From assembly GCA_019416865.1 (NCBI GenBank), contig DXWL01000001.1, positions 62,001-126,000 of the forward strand: 64,000 nt of DNA. Reading direction: 5' to 3'. A program made the translations under genes and the position numbers. The DNA is from Fusobacterium sp. (GTDB lineage Bacteria; Fusobacteriota; Fusobacteriia; Fusobacteriales; Fusobacteriaceae). Below, piece after piece: positions 18,421-26,901 of the stretch (positions are counted from its first letter, which is position 1; each line of letters starts with the position of its first letter). Below the pieces are notes generated by a model, which was not told the DNA's origin, searched no databases, and saw only the letters and a list, made by a program, of their open reading frames with translations.

Positions 18421-20124
18421 TTAAAATTTTGAAACATCTATAATTGCTCCTGTATCAGCAGAAGTTACTAATTCAGCATACTTAGCTAATGCTGGTTTTC
18501 TTGGTTTTTTTACAGGGTGCCAATTTTTCTTTCTTCTTTCAAATTCTTCTTCATCCACTTCTATTTTCAATGTACGTTTTAAAATATCTATTTCTATGAT
18601 ATCTCCATCTTGTACAAATGCTATCGGACCACCTGCTGCAGCTTCTGGAGAAATATGTCCAACACAAGGTCCATGAGTAGCACCTGAAAAACGTCCATCA
18701 GTAATAAGAGCACAATCTTCATCCATTCCTCTACCCATTATAAGAGCTGTTGTTGAAAGCATCTCTCTCATTCCAGGTCCCCCTTTAGGTCCCTCATATC
18801 TTATTACTATTACAGTTCCTTTTTCTATTTTATTATTTTCAATTGCAAAATCTGCTTCTTCCATCGAATTAAATACTTTTGATTTTCCTTTAAAATAATA
18901 CATTTTTTCTTTAACTCCAGATTGCTTTATTACAGCACCATTAGGAGCTAAATTTCCATAAAGAACTGCTATTCCTCCCTCTTTTTTTTGTGGATTTTCT
19001 ATAGTTTTTAATACATCATCTGGTTTCACAATCACTTTTTCTAATAACTCTTTTAAAGTTTTTCCTGTTACTGTCATTACATCTGTATGAAGCTTATCTT
19101 CTAATGTCTTAAGTACAGCAGGAATACCACCACTTGCATCTAAGGATACAATTGGATATTTTCCTGATGGTTGAAGATTGCATATAAAAGGTATCTCTTT
19201 ACTAATCTTATCAAAATCTTTTAAATTTAGCTCCACTCCAGCTTCATGTGCTATTGCCAAAAGATGAAGAACTAAATTAGTAGAAGATCCTGTTGCCATA
19301 GCTCCAACAATACCATTTAACATTACTTCTCTTGTTAATATCTTTCTTGGAGTTATATTTTTATTTAAAAGCTCCATTATATATCTACCTGAGGCTTTTG
19401 CTATTCTTTTTCTTTTATTTGAAACTGCTGATGCAGTTCCAGCTCCAGGTAAAGACATTCCAAGTACTTCACTTAACATGCACATAGAATTTGCTGTTCC
19501 TAAATGTGCACAACTTCCTACAGTTGGAAGTGCATTTTTTTCTGCCTCTTTCATTTCCTCTACTGTTACTGTTCCAACTTCTACTCTTCCTGGATATTCT
19601 CTTAATTCGCTAGAACAAAACAAAGGATTTCCTCCCACATTTCCTGGAAGCATAGGTCCTCCTGGAACAATTATTGCTGGAATATTTAGTCTTGCTGCAG
19701 CCATAAGCATTCCTGGAATAATTTTATCACATCCTGGTAATAGAACCATTGCATCAAAATGATGAGCTTCTACTACCATTTCTATAGAATCAGCTATTAA
19801 TTCTCTACTTGCAAGAGGATAACACATTCCTTTATGTCCTTGACAAAGACCATCACAAATAGCTATTGTTTCTGATTGTCTAGGAACTCCTCCCATTTCT
19901 ATAATTCCTTGTTTTACATATTCTGCTAACTCTCTTAAATGTACATGTCCTGGTACCATCTCACTGAAGGATCCTATTACTGCTATAAATGGCTTTTTCA
20001 TATCCTCTTCATCCATACCTGTCGCATATAAAAGAGCTCTTTGACCTGTACGTCCTAATCCATTCGTAAGCACACTGCTTCTATATTTCTTATTTTTTAT
20101 TTCAAACTCTTTTTCAAAATCCAT
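18421..20124 (-). CDS. IlvD/Edd-family dehydratase, probably for a sugar acid
   Basis: A dehydratase of about 567 residues in the dihydroxyacid dehydratase/phosphogluconate dehydratase family. Iron-sulfur ligand cysteines are visible in ICDGLCQGHKGM, LLPGCDKIIPG and VGSCAHLGTANSM, with the C-terminal ITDGRFSGATHGPCVGHISPEA motif. Linkage to a GntP permease and a LysR regulator, with no branched-chain amino acid genes nearby, argues for an aldonic-acid dehydratase (gluconate, xylonate or similar) rather than IlvD; the exact substrate cannot be told. Start 20124 is chosen because GTGGAGG overlaps the in-frame GTG at 20136. It precedes the permease by about 20 bases. Confidence 0.88.
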   Translation of the reverse strand: MDFEKEFEIKNKKYRSSVLTNGLGRTGQRALLYATGMDEEDMKKPFIAVIGSFSEMVPGHVHLRELAEYVKQGIIEMGGVPRQSETIAICDGLCQGHKGMCYPLASRELIADSIEMVVEAHHFDAMVLLPGCDKIIPGMLMAAARLNIPAIIVPGGPMLPGNVGGNPLFCSSELREYPGRVEVGTVTVEEMKEAEKNALPTVGSCAHLGTANSMCMLSEVLGMSLPGAGTASAVSNKRKRIAKASGRYIMELLNKNITPRKILTREVMLNGIVGAMATGSSTNLVLHLLAIAHEAGVELNLKDFDKISKEIPFICNLQPSGKYPIVSLDASGGIPAVLKTLEDKLHTDVMTVTGKTLKELLEKVIVKPDDVLKTIENPQKKEGGIAVLYGNLAPNGAVIKQSGVKEKMYYFKGKSKVFNSMEEADFAIENNKIEKGTVIVIRYEGPKGGPGMREMLSTTALIMGRGMDEDCALITDGRFSGATHGPCVGHISPEAAAGGPIAFVQDGDIIEIDILKRTLKIEVDEEEFERRKKNWHPVKKPRKPALAKYAELVTSADTGAIIDVSKF

Positions 20125-20265
20125 TCTGTCCTCCACTAAATTTTTTAATAGCGCTATTTTATTACAAAAATTTTACTTTTAGTTCTTATTGCTCAAATTA
20201 TATCAAATATAATTGTGAAAGTTAAATTAATAATTCTATAAATATTATTAAAAAAATTAATAGTA

Positions 20266-20294
20266 TTGACAAAAGTCTCTAAATTATATATTAT
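20266..20294 (+). promoter_or_regulatory. Sigma-70 promoter of the second LysR gene
   Basis: TTGACA (20266-20271), a 17-base spacer and TATTAT (20289-20294) lie just ahead of the LysR start and its AAAGGAGG ribosome site, giving a very short leader of roughly 15-20 bases. Confidence 0.7.
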
Positions 20295-20316
20295 TTGATT
20301 AAAAAAGGAGGCCTTT

Positions 20317-21227
20317 ATGAATTTGAAAGAGATAGAATATATCATAAAAATATCTGAAGAAAAAAATATTACAAGAGCTGCAGAAAAGCTTTATATTACT
20401 CCTTCTGCACTTAATCAACAGCTTTTAAATTTAGAAAAAGAACTTGAAACTCCTCTTTTCTTTCGTTCAAGAACTGGTTTTACACCTACTGAAGCTGGAA
20501 AAATATATTTAAAAGCTGCTAAAGAAATATTAAGATTAAAAAAAGATGCATATAATCATTTACAAGATATTATAAAATCTAAAAAAGGAAGTATTTCAAT
20601 TGGAGTTCCACCTGAAAGAGGATCTGATATGTTTACTTGTGTATATCCTATTTTTCATAAAGAATATCCAAATATAAAAATAAAAATTATCGAAGTAAAT
20701 GTAAAACAACAACAAAAACTTATATCAAACGGAGTACTTGATATTGGATTTATGACTCTTAAATCTTCACAAAAAACAGATGATGAATATATCCCAATAT
20801 GTTCTGAAGAGCTTGTTCTCATAGTTCCCTCTTCGCACCCCTTATGTAAAAAATCTAAAAAAGGAAAAGGTCCTTATCCTGAAATAGATTTGACTTTATT
20901 TAAAAATGAAAATTTTGCTCTTATGTATAGAGAGTCAACTATTTCTGAACATGTTGAAAATATTTTTAGACAAGCCAAAATAATACCTAATATACTTTTT
21001 GAAACAACTAGAGCAAGTACTATTTTAGATGTAGTTTCTAAAAATATGTGTTGTGGAATAATTCCAAATTCGATAGCTATTCCTCATAAAAAAATGTTTC
21101 TTTTTTTTGTTTTCCTAATCATACTTGTTGGGAAATTATGGTAAGTTATAAAAAAGGTGGGTATTTAAATAAAGCTACTAAAAGATTTATAGAACTTGCT
21201 TCTGACTATTGGAATAATTCATTTTAA
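20317..21227 (+). pseudogene. LysR-family regulator with frameshift at a T8 tract
   Basis: The first 264 or so codons give a LysR regulator (MNLKEIEYIIKISEEKNITRAAE...LNQQLLNLEKELETPLFFRSRTG) closely related to the one at 15.4 kb. At the poly-T run 21101-21108 the frame breaks: the continuous reading frame ends at 21144 with an unrelated tail, while the -1 frame continues as FPNHTCWEIMVSYKKGGYLN...FIELASDYW, matching the intact paralogue's C-terminus, and stops at 21227. One missing T explains it. This may be decay, an assembly error, or a slippable phase-variable tract. Confidence 0.82.
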
Positions 21228-21248
21228 TTCTATATATTCTCACAAATA

Positions 21249-21306
21249 AAAAAAGAGCTATACAAACCAAGAATATAAAATCATTGATTTGAGATAGCTC
21301 TTTTTT
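21249..21306. terminator. Bidirectional terminator between convergent regulators
   Basis: AAAAGAGCTA (21251-21260) pairs with TAGCTCTTTT (21295-21304), with A/T tracts on both sides, between the convergent LysR remnant and the GntR gene. The loop is large and contains further weak pairing. Confidence 0.65.
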
Positions 21307-22021
21307 AATCAAGTTCACTAGGTTTTGAAATCTGGATAAATTTGCATTTATTATGATTATAGAATATTTTTGAAAATTCAAAAGGAGTACCATCTGCCAA
21401 AAAAGACACCAATTCAATTTTAAGTGTTGCTGCTGCATTAGGAAGCTCAAGTATCTCTTTCACACTTTTACTTGGTACTGTTGGAAAATATTCTCTCACT
21501 GCATTTCCTATTTTGAAACCTTTTTTTCTCAGATATTGATATTTAGAAACCTCTATATCTTCAGGTTTCATCTCTTTTATCAAAGCTTTAGGCATATAAC
21601 TATATTCTAGGGCTATTGGAATATCAGACATATATCTTACCCTCACCACATAATATACCTCAGCTCCATCTTCTATTTTTAATTTATTCGCTAAAATAGG
21701 ATCACTTTTTTTAACCTCAAATTTTAATACTTTTGTTGCAGGATTTTTTCCCTGTTTTCTCAATCTATCTGTAAATCCTATCATTTCATCAAGATAAAGC
21801 TCTATTTTATCTTCTCTGTTGGCTACAAATGTTCCGCTTCCTCTTCTTTGATAAAGATACCCTCTGGACACCAAATTTTGAATAGCCTTTCTCGCTGTCA
21901 TACGGCTTACAGAAAACACTTCAAGTATTGTGTTCTCTGACATTATTTTATCCCCAGGATTGTAAACCTTATTTTTTATAGAATCTATTATTGCATTTTC
22001 TATATCTGTTACTTTTGACAT
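21305..22021 (-). CDS. mngR: GntR/HutC-family repressor of the mannosylglycerate locus
   Basis: A 238-residue GntR regulator. It has an N-terminal winged helix (residues about 5-70, PGDKIMSENTILEVFSVSRMTARKAIQNLVSRGYLYQRRGSGTF in pieces) and a C-terminal UTRA effector domain (about 90-235, VRVRYMSDIPIALEYSYMP). It is divergent from the mngA-mngB pair, the same arrangement as E. coli mngR-mngA-mngB, and a GntR-type palindrome lies over the mngA start region. The specific name rests on that synteny. Confidence 0.85.
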   Translation of the reverse strand: MSKVTDIENAIIDSIKNKVYNPGDKIMSENTILEVFSVSRMTARKAIQNLVSRGYLYQRRGSGTFVANREDKIELYLDEMIGFTDRLRKQGKNPATKVLKFEVKKSDPILANKLKIEDGAEVYYVVRVRYMSDIPIALEYSYMPKALIKEMKPEDIEVSKYQYLRKKGFKIGNAVREYFPTVPSKSVKEILELPNAAATLKIELVSFLADGTPFEFSKIFYNHNKCKFIQISKPSELD

Positions 22022-22163
22022 ATCAAAATCCTCTCATTAAAAACTTTTAATCTTATGATAGCACATATTTCATCAAATAAAAAATATAATCTTTTATTTT
22101 TTAAATAAGGAACCTTCTTTACTGACTTAGAACAAAATATATAAAAATATTTCAAAAAAATTA

Positions 22164-22225
22164 TTTACTTTTTTAAAATTATATGCTATTCTTTTATCAA
22201 AGACAAAAGTTGTATATACAACTTT
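22164..22225 (+). promoter_or_regulatory. mngA promoter with GntR-type operator
   Basis: A -35 TTTACT (22164-22169) and -10 TATTCT (22187-22192) are 17 bases apart. Just downstream lies a perfect 20-base palindrome (22206-22225) centred on GTATATAC, which fits the GTNTANAC core seen for GntR-family operators. A repressor bound there would block the first transcribed bases. Binding by the adjacent GntR protein is inferred. Confidence 0.7.
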
Positions 22226-22247
22226 AAAAATTTTTAGGAGGCTTTTT

Positions 22248-24167
22248 ATGGATTTTAATAATATTACAAACAAAAATTTAATTAAAATTGCTGCTGAGTA
22301 TACTTGCAAAGAAGATGCTATAAAAAATATGGTTAAATTAATGGCAGAAAATGGTATACTTTCAGATGAAAACGAGTACTTAAATGCTGTCCTTGAAAGA
22401 GAAAAACAAGGAGCAACAGGAGTAGGTCTTGGTTTAGCAATACCTCATGGAAAATCTAAAAGTGTAAAAAAAGCTGCTGCTGCTTTTGCTACACTAAAAA
22501 ATAAAATTACTGACTGGGAAAGTATAGAAGATGATGATGCTATTGAACTTGTTGTTCTTCTAGCTATTCCTGAAACTGAAGCAGGAAATACTCACATTGA
22601 TATACTTACTTCTTTAAGTACAAAACTAGCTGATGATGATTTCAGAGCTTCTCTTCTTAATTCAAAAACTCCTGAAGAATTACTTGAAAACTTAACTAAA
22701 GACACTAAAGCTGAAAAAACTGAAGTTTCTTCTGAAAAATTAGTTGTTTGCGTTACTGCTTGTCCTGCTGGAATTGCTCACACATATATGTCTGCTGAAG
22801 CTCTTGAAAAAGCCGGAAGAAAACTTGGAGTAAAAGTAAGAGTTGAAAAACAAGGAGCAAAAGGATTTGAAGACAGAATCACAGATGAGGAGCTTGATAA
22901 AGCTTGTGGAGCTATATTTGCAACAGCTGTAAGTGTTAAAGAAAGAGAGCGTTTCAACGGACTAGAAATTATAGAAGTTGGGGTAGCTGAACCTTTAAAA
23001 AGAGCTGCTGAACTTGTAGAAAAAGCAAGTACATTTACAAGACTTGCTCCAAGAGATAAAAATATTGTTTCTTCATCTTCAGAAAATACAGAAAATGAAA
23101 AAATAAGTTTCAAAGAAGAAGCTAAAAGAGCACTTCTTACTGGAATATCTTATATCGTTCCATTAATTGTTGCAGGAGGTACTGTTCTTGCAGTGGCTGT
23201 TCTAATTGCACAAGTTTTCGGACTTCAAAGTGTGTTTGGTGAAAAAGGAAGCTGGTTATGGCTGTACAGACAATTAGGTGGAGGTATGCTTGGTACTCTT
23301 ATGGTTCCAATGTTAGCTGGATATATCTCTTTCTCTATAGCTGAAAAACCTGGTCTTGCTCCTGGTATTGCCGGTGGTATTGCTGCCAACCTTATCAGCA
23401 GTGGATTTATCGGTGGGGTTGTTGGAGGATTTATTGCAGGTTATACAATGAAATTCCTTAAAAACAATCTTAAAGTTAATAAAAACTTAAACGGATTTTT
23501 AATGTTCTATCTTTACCCAGTAATCGGAACTTTAGTAACTGGTTCTTTAATGCTTTTCGTTGTTGGAAAACCTGTTGCTGCTATAAATATGGGACTTACT
23601 AACTGGCTAAATGGATTAACAGGAACTAATGCTGCCCTTCTTGGAGCTGTAATCGGAGCTTTTGTTTCTTTTGACCTTGGAGGTCCTGTAAACAAAGCTG
23701 CATATGCTTTCTGTATAGGGGCTATGGCTAATGGAAACTTCATTCCTTATGCTGCATTCTCATCTGTAAAAATGGTTTCTGCATTTACAGCAACACTTGC
23801 TACTACACTAAAACCTAAATATTACAGTGAAGAAGAGATTGAAGCTGGAAAATCTACTTGGCTTCTTGGTCTTGCAGGAATCACAGAGGGAGCTATTCCA
23901 ATGATGATTGAGGATCCTTTCAGAGTTATACCTGCATTTATTTCAGGTTCTTTAGTTACTGGAGCTATTGTTGCAATGGCTAATATAGGACTTCAAGTTC
24001 CTGGAGCTGGAATTATCTCTATGCTTGTTCTTGAGCCAAATCCTACTTTCTCTAAACTTGCATCAGCTGGAATATGGCTTGGAGCTGCTTTAGTTGGTAC
24101 TGCAATTTCTACTGTAGTTCTTACCATATTAAAAGCTCAAAGATATAATAAAAAAAATAGTTTATAA
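22248..24167 (+). CDS. mngA: PTS EIIABC, mannosylglycerate-specific (fructose family)
   Basis: A 639-residue three-domain phosphotransferase transporter: EIIA (residues 1 to about 150, phosphorylated His67 in GLAIPHGKS), EIIB (about 165-260, phospho-Cys172 in VTACPAGIAHT) and membrane EIIC (about 275-635, eight or more helices). The fructose-family domain order and the neighbouring GH38 enzyme match E. coli MngA, which imports 2-O-alpha-mannosyl-D-glycerate as its 6-phosphate. It is followed by mngB after 72 bases containing a hairpin. RBS AGGAGG. Fructose itself as substrate is the main alternative, made less likely by context. Confidence 0.92.
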   Translation: MDFNNITNKNLIKIAAEYTCKEDAIKNMVKLMAENGILSDENEYLNAVLEREKQGATGVGLGLAIPHGKSKSVKKAAAAFATLKNKITDWESIEDDDAIELVVLLAIPETEAGNTHIDILTSLSTKLADDDFRASLLNSKTPEELLENLTKDTKAEKTEVSSEKLVVCVTACPAGIAHTYMSAEALEKAGRKLGVKVRVEKQGAKGFEDRITDEELDKACGAIFATAVSVKERERFNGLEIIEVGVAEPLKRAAELVEKASTFTRLAPRDKNIVSSSSENTENEKISFKEEAKRALLTGISYIVPLIVAGGTVLAVAVLIAQVFGLQSVFGEKGSWLWLYRQLGGGMLGTLMVPMLAGYISFSIAEKPGLAPGIAGGIAANLISSGFIGGVVGGFIAGYTMKFLKNNLKVNKNLNGFLMFYLYPVIGTLVTGSLMLFVVGKPVAAINMGLTNWLNGLTGTNAALLGAVIGAFVSFDLGGPVNKAAYAFCIGAMANGNFIPYAAFSSVKMVSAFTATLATTLKPKYYSEEEIEAGKSTWLLGLAGITEGAIPMMIEDPFRVIPAFISGSLVTGAIVAMANIGLQVPGAGIISMLVLEPNPTFSKLASAGIWLGAALVGTAISTVVLTILKAQRYNKKNSL

Positions 24168-24174
24168 CACTCAT

Positions 24175-24220
24175 ATCTGTACCTGCAGTTTCAAAAATCT
24201 GTAGGTACAGATAAATTTTT
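24175..24220 (+). promoter_or_regulatory. mngA-mngB intercistronic hairpin
   Basis: ATCTGTACCTGCAG (24175-24188) pairs with CTGTAGGTACAGAT (24199-24212) with a G-T pair, followed by AAATTTTT. It may be a leaky terminator lowering mngB relative to mngA, or an mRNA-stabilising structure. Confidence 0.6.
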
Positions 24221-24239
24221 AAGATTTCAAGGAGAAAAA

Positions 24240-26867
24240 ATGAATAAAAAAGTTCATATAGTCCCTCATATGCACTGGGACAGAGAATGGTATTTTACAA
24301 CAGAAGAATCAAGAATACTTCTTTTGAATAATATGGAAGAGATTTTAACTCGTTTGGAAAATGACCCTGATTACAAATACTATGTTTTAGATGGTCAAAC
24401 TTGTATTTTAGAAGATTTTTTTGCTATCAAACCATATGAAAAAGAAAGAGTAAAGAAATTAGTACAAGCAGGAAAGCTTATCATCGGACCTTGGTATACT
24501 CAAACTGATGAGATTATTGTACACGGAGAATCAATAGTCAGAAATATGATGTATGGTATCAGAGATTGCAGAGAATTTGGAAAATATATGGATATAGGTT
24601 ACCTTCCTGATTCTTTTGGGCAAAGTGAACAGATGCCTCAAATATTAAATGGATTTGGTATTGAAAGATCTATCTTCTGGAGAGGAACTTCTGAAAGACA
24701 TGGAACAAACAAAACTGAATTTTTCTGGAAAGGATATGGAAACAGCAAAGTTTTAGTTCAGTTAATGCCTCTTGGATATGCTATAGGAAAATATCTTCCT
24801 ACTGACAGAGCTGCTCTGAAAAAAAGAATGGATGAATATTTTGGAGTTCTTGACCCAAAAGCAACAGGAGAGAATATTCTTGTAGCAAACGGACATGACC
24901 AAATGCCTATTCAACAAAATATTTTTGAAATAATGGATATTTTAAAAGAGATGTATCCTGATAAAGATTTCTTTATGAGTAGCTACGAAGATCTTTTCAA
25001 AGAACTTGAAAAAGATACTTCTATATATGATACAATTTCTGGAGAATTTCTTGATGGTAAATATATGAGAGTTCATAAAAGTATTTACTCTACAAGAATG
25101 GATATAAAAAATATTCATGCTAAACTAGAACATAAACTTGTAAATATTCTAGAACCTCTTGCTTCAATAGCTTGGACTCTTGGATTTGAATACTATCACG
25201 GACTTTTTGAAAAAATATGGAAAGAGCTTATGAAAAATCATGCTCATGATTCAATCGGATGCTGCTGCAGTGATGAAGTTCACAGACAGATTATGGCAAG
25301 ATTCAAACTTGCTGAAGATATGATTGATAACCTTATAACTTTCTATAAGAGAAAAATTGTTGATGCTGTTCCAAATAGATATGGAATTGATAAAATTGGA
25401 GTTTTCAATCTGCTTCCTTATGAAAGAACAGAGATTGTTACTGCAAAAATCAGAACTAAAATGAAAGATTTTTCTATAAGAGATGAAAAAGGAGAATTAA
25501 TTCCATATTCTATAGTTAAACAAGAGATAATTGATGCAGGACTTATTGACAGACAGTTGGTTCACTATGAAAATTACGATCCTTTCATAGAATATACTCT
25601 TGAATTTGAAGGGAAAACTCTTCCTTCTATGGGATATAGAATCTACCATATTACAGATGAAAAATATGAAACTGTTTCTGTTCCTGAAAAATCAGAAAAT
25701 AATGTTATAGAAAATAAAAATTATAAAATTTCTATCAATAAAAATGGTACCATAAATATCTTAGATAAAAAATCAGACAAAACTTACAAAGATATTTTAT
25801 TAATTGAAGAGGGTTCAGATGACGGAGATGAATACAACTATTCACCTGTTAAAAATGATTGGGTTATTTACTCTGAAGAAGCTGTAGCTGAATTTTCTGT
25901 AAAATATAGCAAATTTTCACAAGAAGCTAATATCTCTTTTGAAATGCCTGTTCCTCAAAATTTAAAGAGCAGAGCTGAAAAAATAAAAGATTCTGTTCTT
26001 CATATAGAAACAAAAATAAGACTTGAGAAAAACTCTGATATTATAAAAATTAATATGAGCATAGACAATAAAGCTATTGACCACAGAGTAAGAGTTCTTA
26101 TCCCTACAGAAATAGCTTCTAAATTCTCTTACAGCGACAATCAATTTGGAACTATCTGCCGTCCTGTAGAAGAGGAAACTTTAGCTGTATGGGAAAAAGA
26201 AAATTGGAAAGAAAAACCTGTTTCTATAAATCCAATGCTGTCTTTTGTAGATATCCACAATGAAAAAAATGGAGCTGCTGTACTTACAAATGGATTGAGA
26301 GAGTATGAAATCATTGGAGATAATTTTGATACTATCGCCATTACTCTTTTCAGAAGTGTAGGAGTTATTGGTAAAGAGGATTTAGTATACAGACCTGGAA
26401 GACCTTCTGGAATAAAAATGGAAACTCCTGATTCTCAAATGATTGGAAAACTTGATTTAGATTTTGGAATTATCTTCCATGAGAAAGATTATATTTCTGC
26501 TGATATTCCACAAAAAGCAAAAGAATATTCTTCTGAGCTTTCTGTCTACAATAAAATGCCTTATAACGCTATGAAACTTAATCCTGTTTCTTTCACTACT
26601 CCTGAATCTTATTCAGTTATGAATGCAGAAGGAAAAGCTGTTATCAGTGCTGTAAAAAAAGCTGAAGATCAAAACAGATTGGTTATCCGTCTGTTTAACC
26701 CTTCATATGAAAAAAATATATCTGAAAAATTATCTCTTAATAAAGAGGTAAAAAGTGCTTTCTTTGGAGATCTTAACGAAAATTTAAAAGATGAAATCTC
26801 TGCTAAAGATAATACTGTTCAGATTGATGAAATCACTCCATGTGAATTTAAAACAATAATTATATAA
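24240..26867 (+). CDS. mngB: Mannosylglycerate hydrolase (GH38 alpha-mannosidase)
   Basis: An 875-residue glycoside hydrolase family 38 enzyme aligning by eye along its length with E. coli MngB (877 residues). Zinc-binding PHMHWDREW (His10, His12, Asp14) and the nucleophile Asp124 in YLPDSFGQS are present, as are NGHDQMP and KNHAHDSIGCCCSD. It cleaves mannosyl-6-phosphate-glycerate to mannose-6-phosphate and D-glycerate. The glycerate product could be used by the glycerate kinase at 3.7-4.8 kb. RBS AAGGAG. Confidence 0.95.
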   Translation: MNKKVHIVPHMHWDREWYFTTEESRILLLNNMEEILTRLENDPDYKYYVLDGQTCILEDFFAIKPYEKERVKKLVQAGKLIIGPWYTQTDEIIVHGESIVRNMMYGIRDCREFGKYMDIGYLPDSFGQSEQMPQILNGFGIERSIFWRGTSERHGTNKTEFFWKGYGNSKVLVQLMPLGYAIGKYLPTDRAALKKRMDEYFGVLDPKATGENILVANGHDQMPIQQNIFEIMDILKEMYPDKDFFMSSYEDLFKELEKDTSIYDTISGEFLDGKYMRVHKSIYSTRMDIKNIHAKLEHKLVNILEPLASIAWTLGFEYYHGLFEKIWKELMKNHAHDSIGCCCSDEVHRQIMARFKLAEDMIDNLITFYKRKIVDAVPNRYGIDKIGVFNLLPYERTEIVTAKIRTKMKDFSIRDEKGELIPYSIVKQEIIDAGLIDRQLVHYENYDPFIEYTLEFEGKTLPSMGYRIYHITDEKYETVSVPEKSENNVIENKNYKISINKNGTINILDKKSDKTYKDILLIEEGSDDGDEYNYSPVKNDWVIYSEEAVAEFSVKYSKFSQEANISFEMPVPQNLKSRAEKIKDSVLHIETKIRLEKNSDIIKINMSIDNKAIDHRVRVLIPTEIASKFSYSDNQFGTICRPVEEETLAVWEKENWKEKPVSINPMLSFVDIHNEKNGAAVLTNGLREYEIIGDNFDTIAITLFRSVGVIGKEDLVYRPGRPSGIKMETPDSQMIGKLDLDFGIIFHEKDYISADIPQKAKEYSSELSVYNKMPYNAMKLNPVSFTTPESYSVMNAEGKAVISAVKKAEDQNRLVIRLFNPSYEKNISEKLSLNKEVKSAFFGDLNENLKDEISAKDNTVQIDEITPCEFKTIII

Positions 26868-26869
26868 TA

Positions 26870-26896
26870 AAAAGGAAGGTTTAAAACCTTCCTTTT
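26870..26896. terminator. Bidirectional terminator between mngB and phoR
   Basis: AAAAGGAAGGTTT (26870-26882) and AAACCTTCCTTTT (26884-26896) form a near-perfect hairpin between the convergent genes, with T-rich sequence on both outward sides. Confidence 0.85.
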
Positions 26897-26901
26897 ATTC
26901 T

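Noticed and set aside
18421..20124. Calling the dehydratase IlvD (dihydroxyacid dehydratase)
   Set aside because: No branched-chain amino acid genes are near and it is linked to a gluconate-type permease; family-level call kept.
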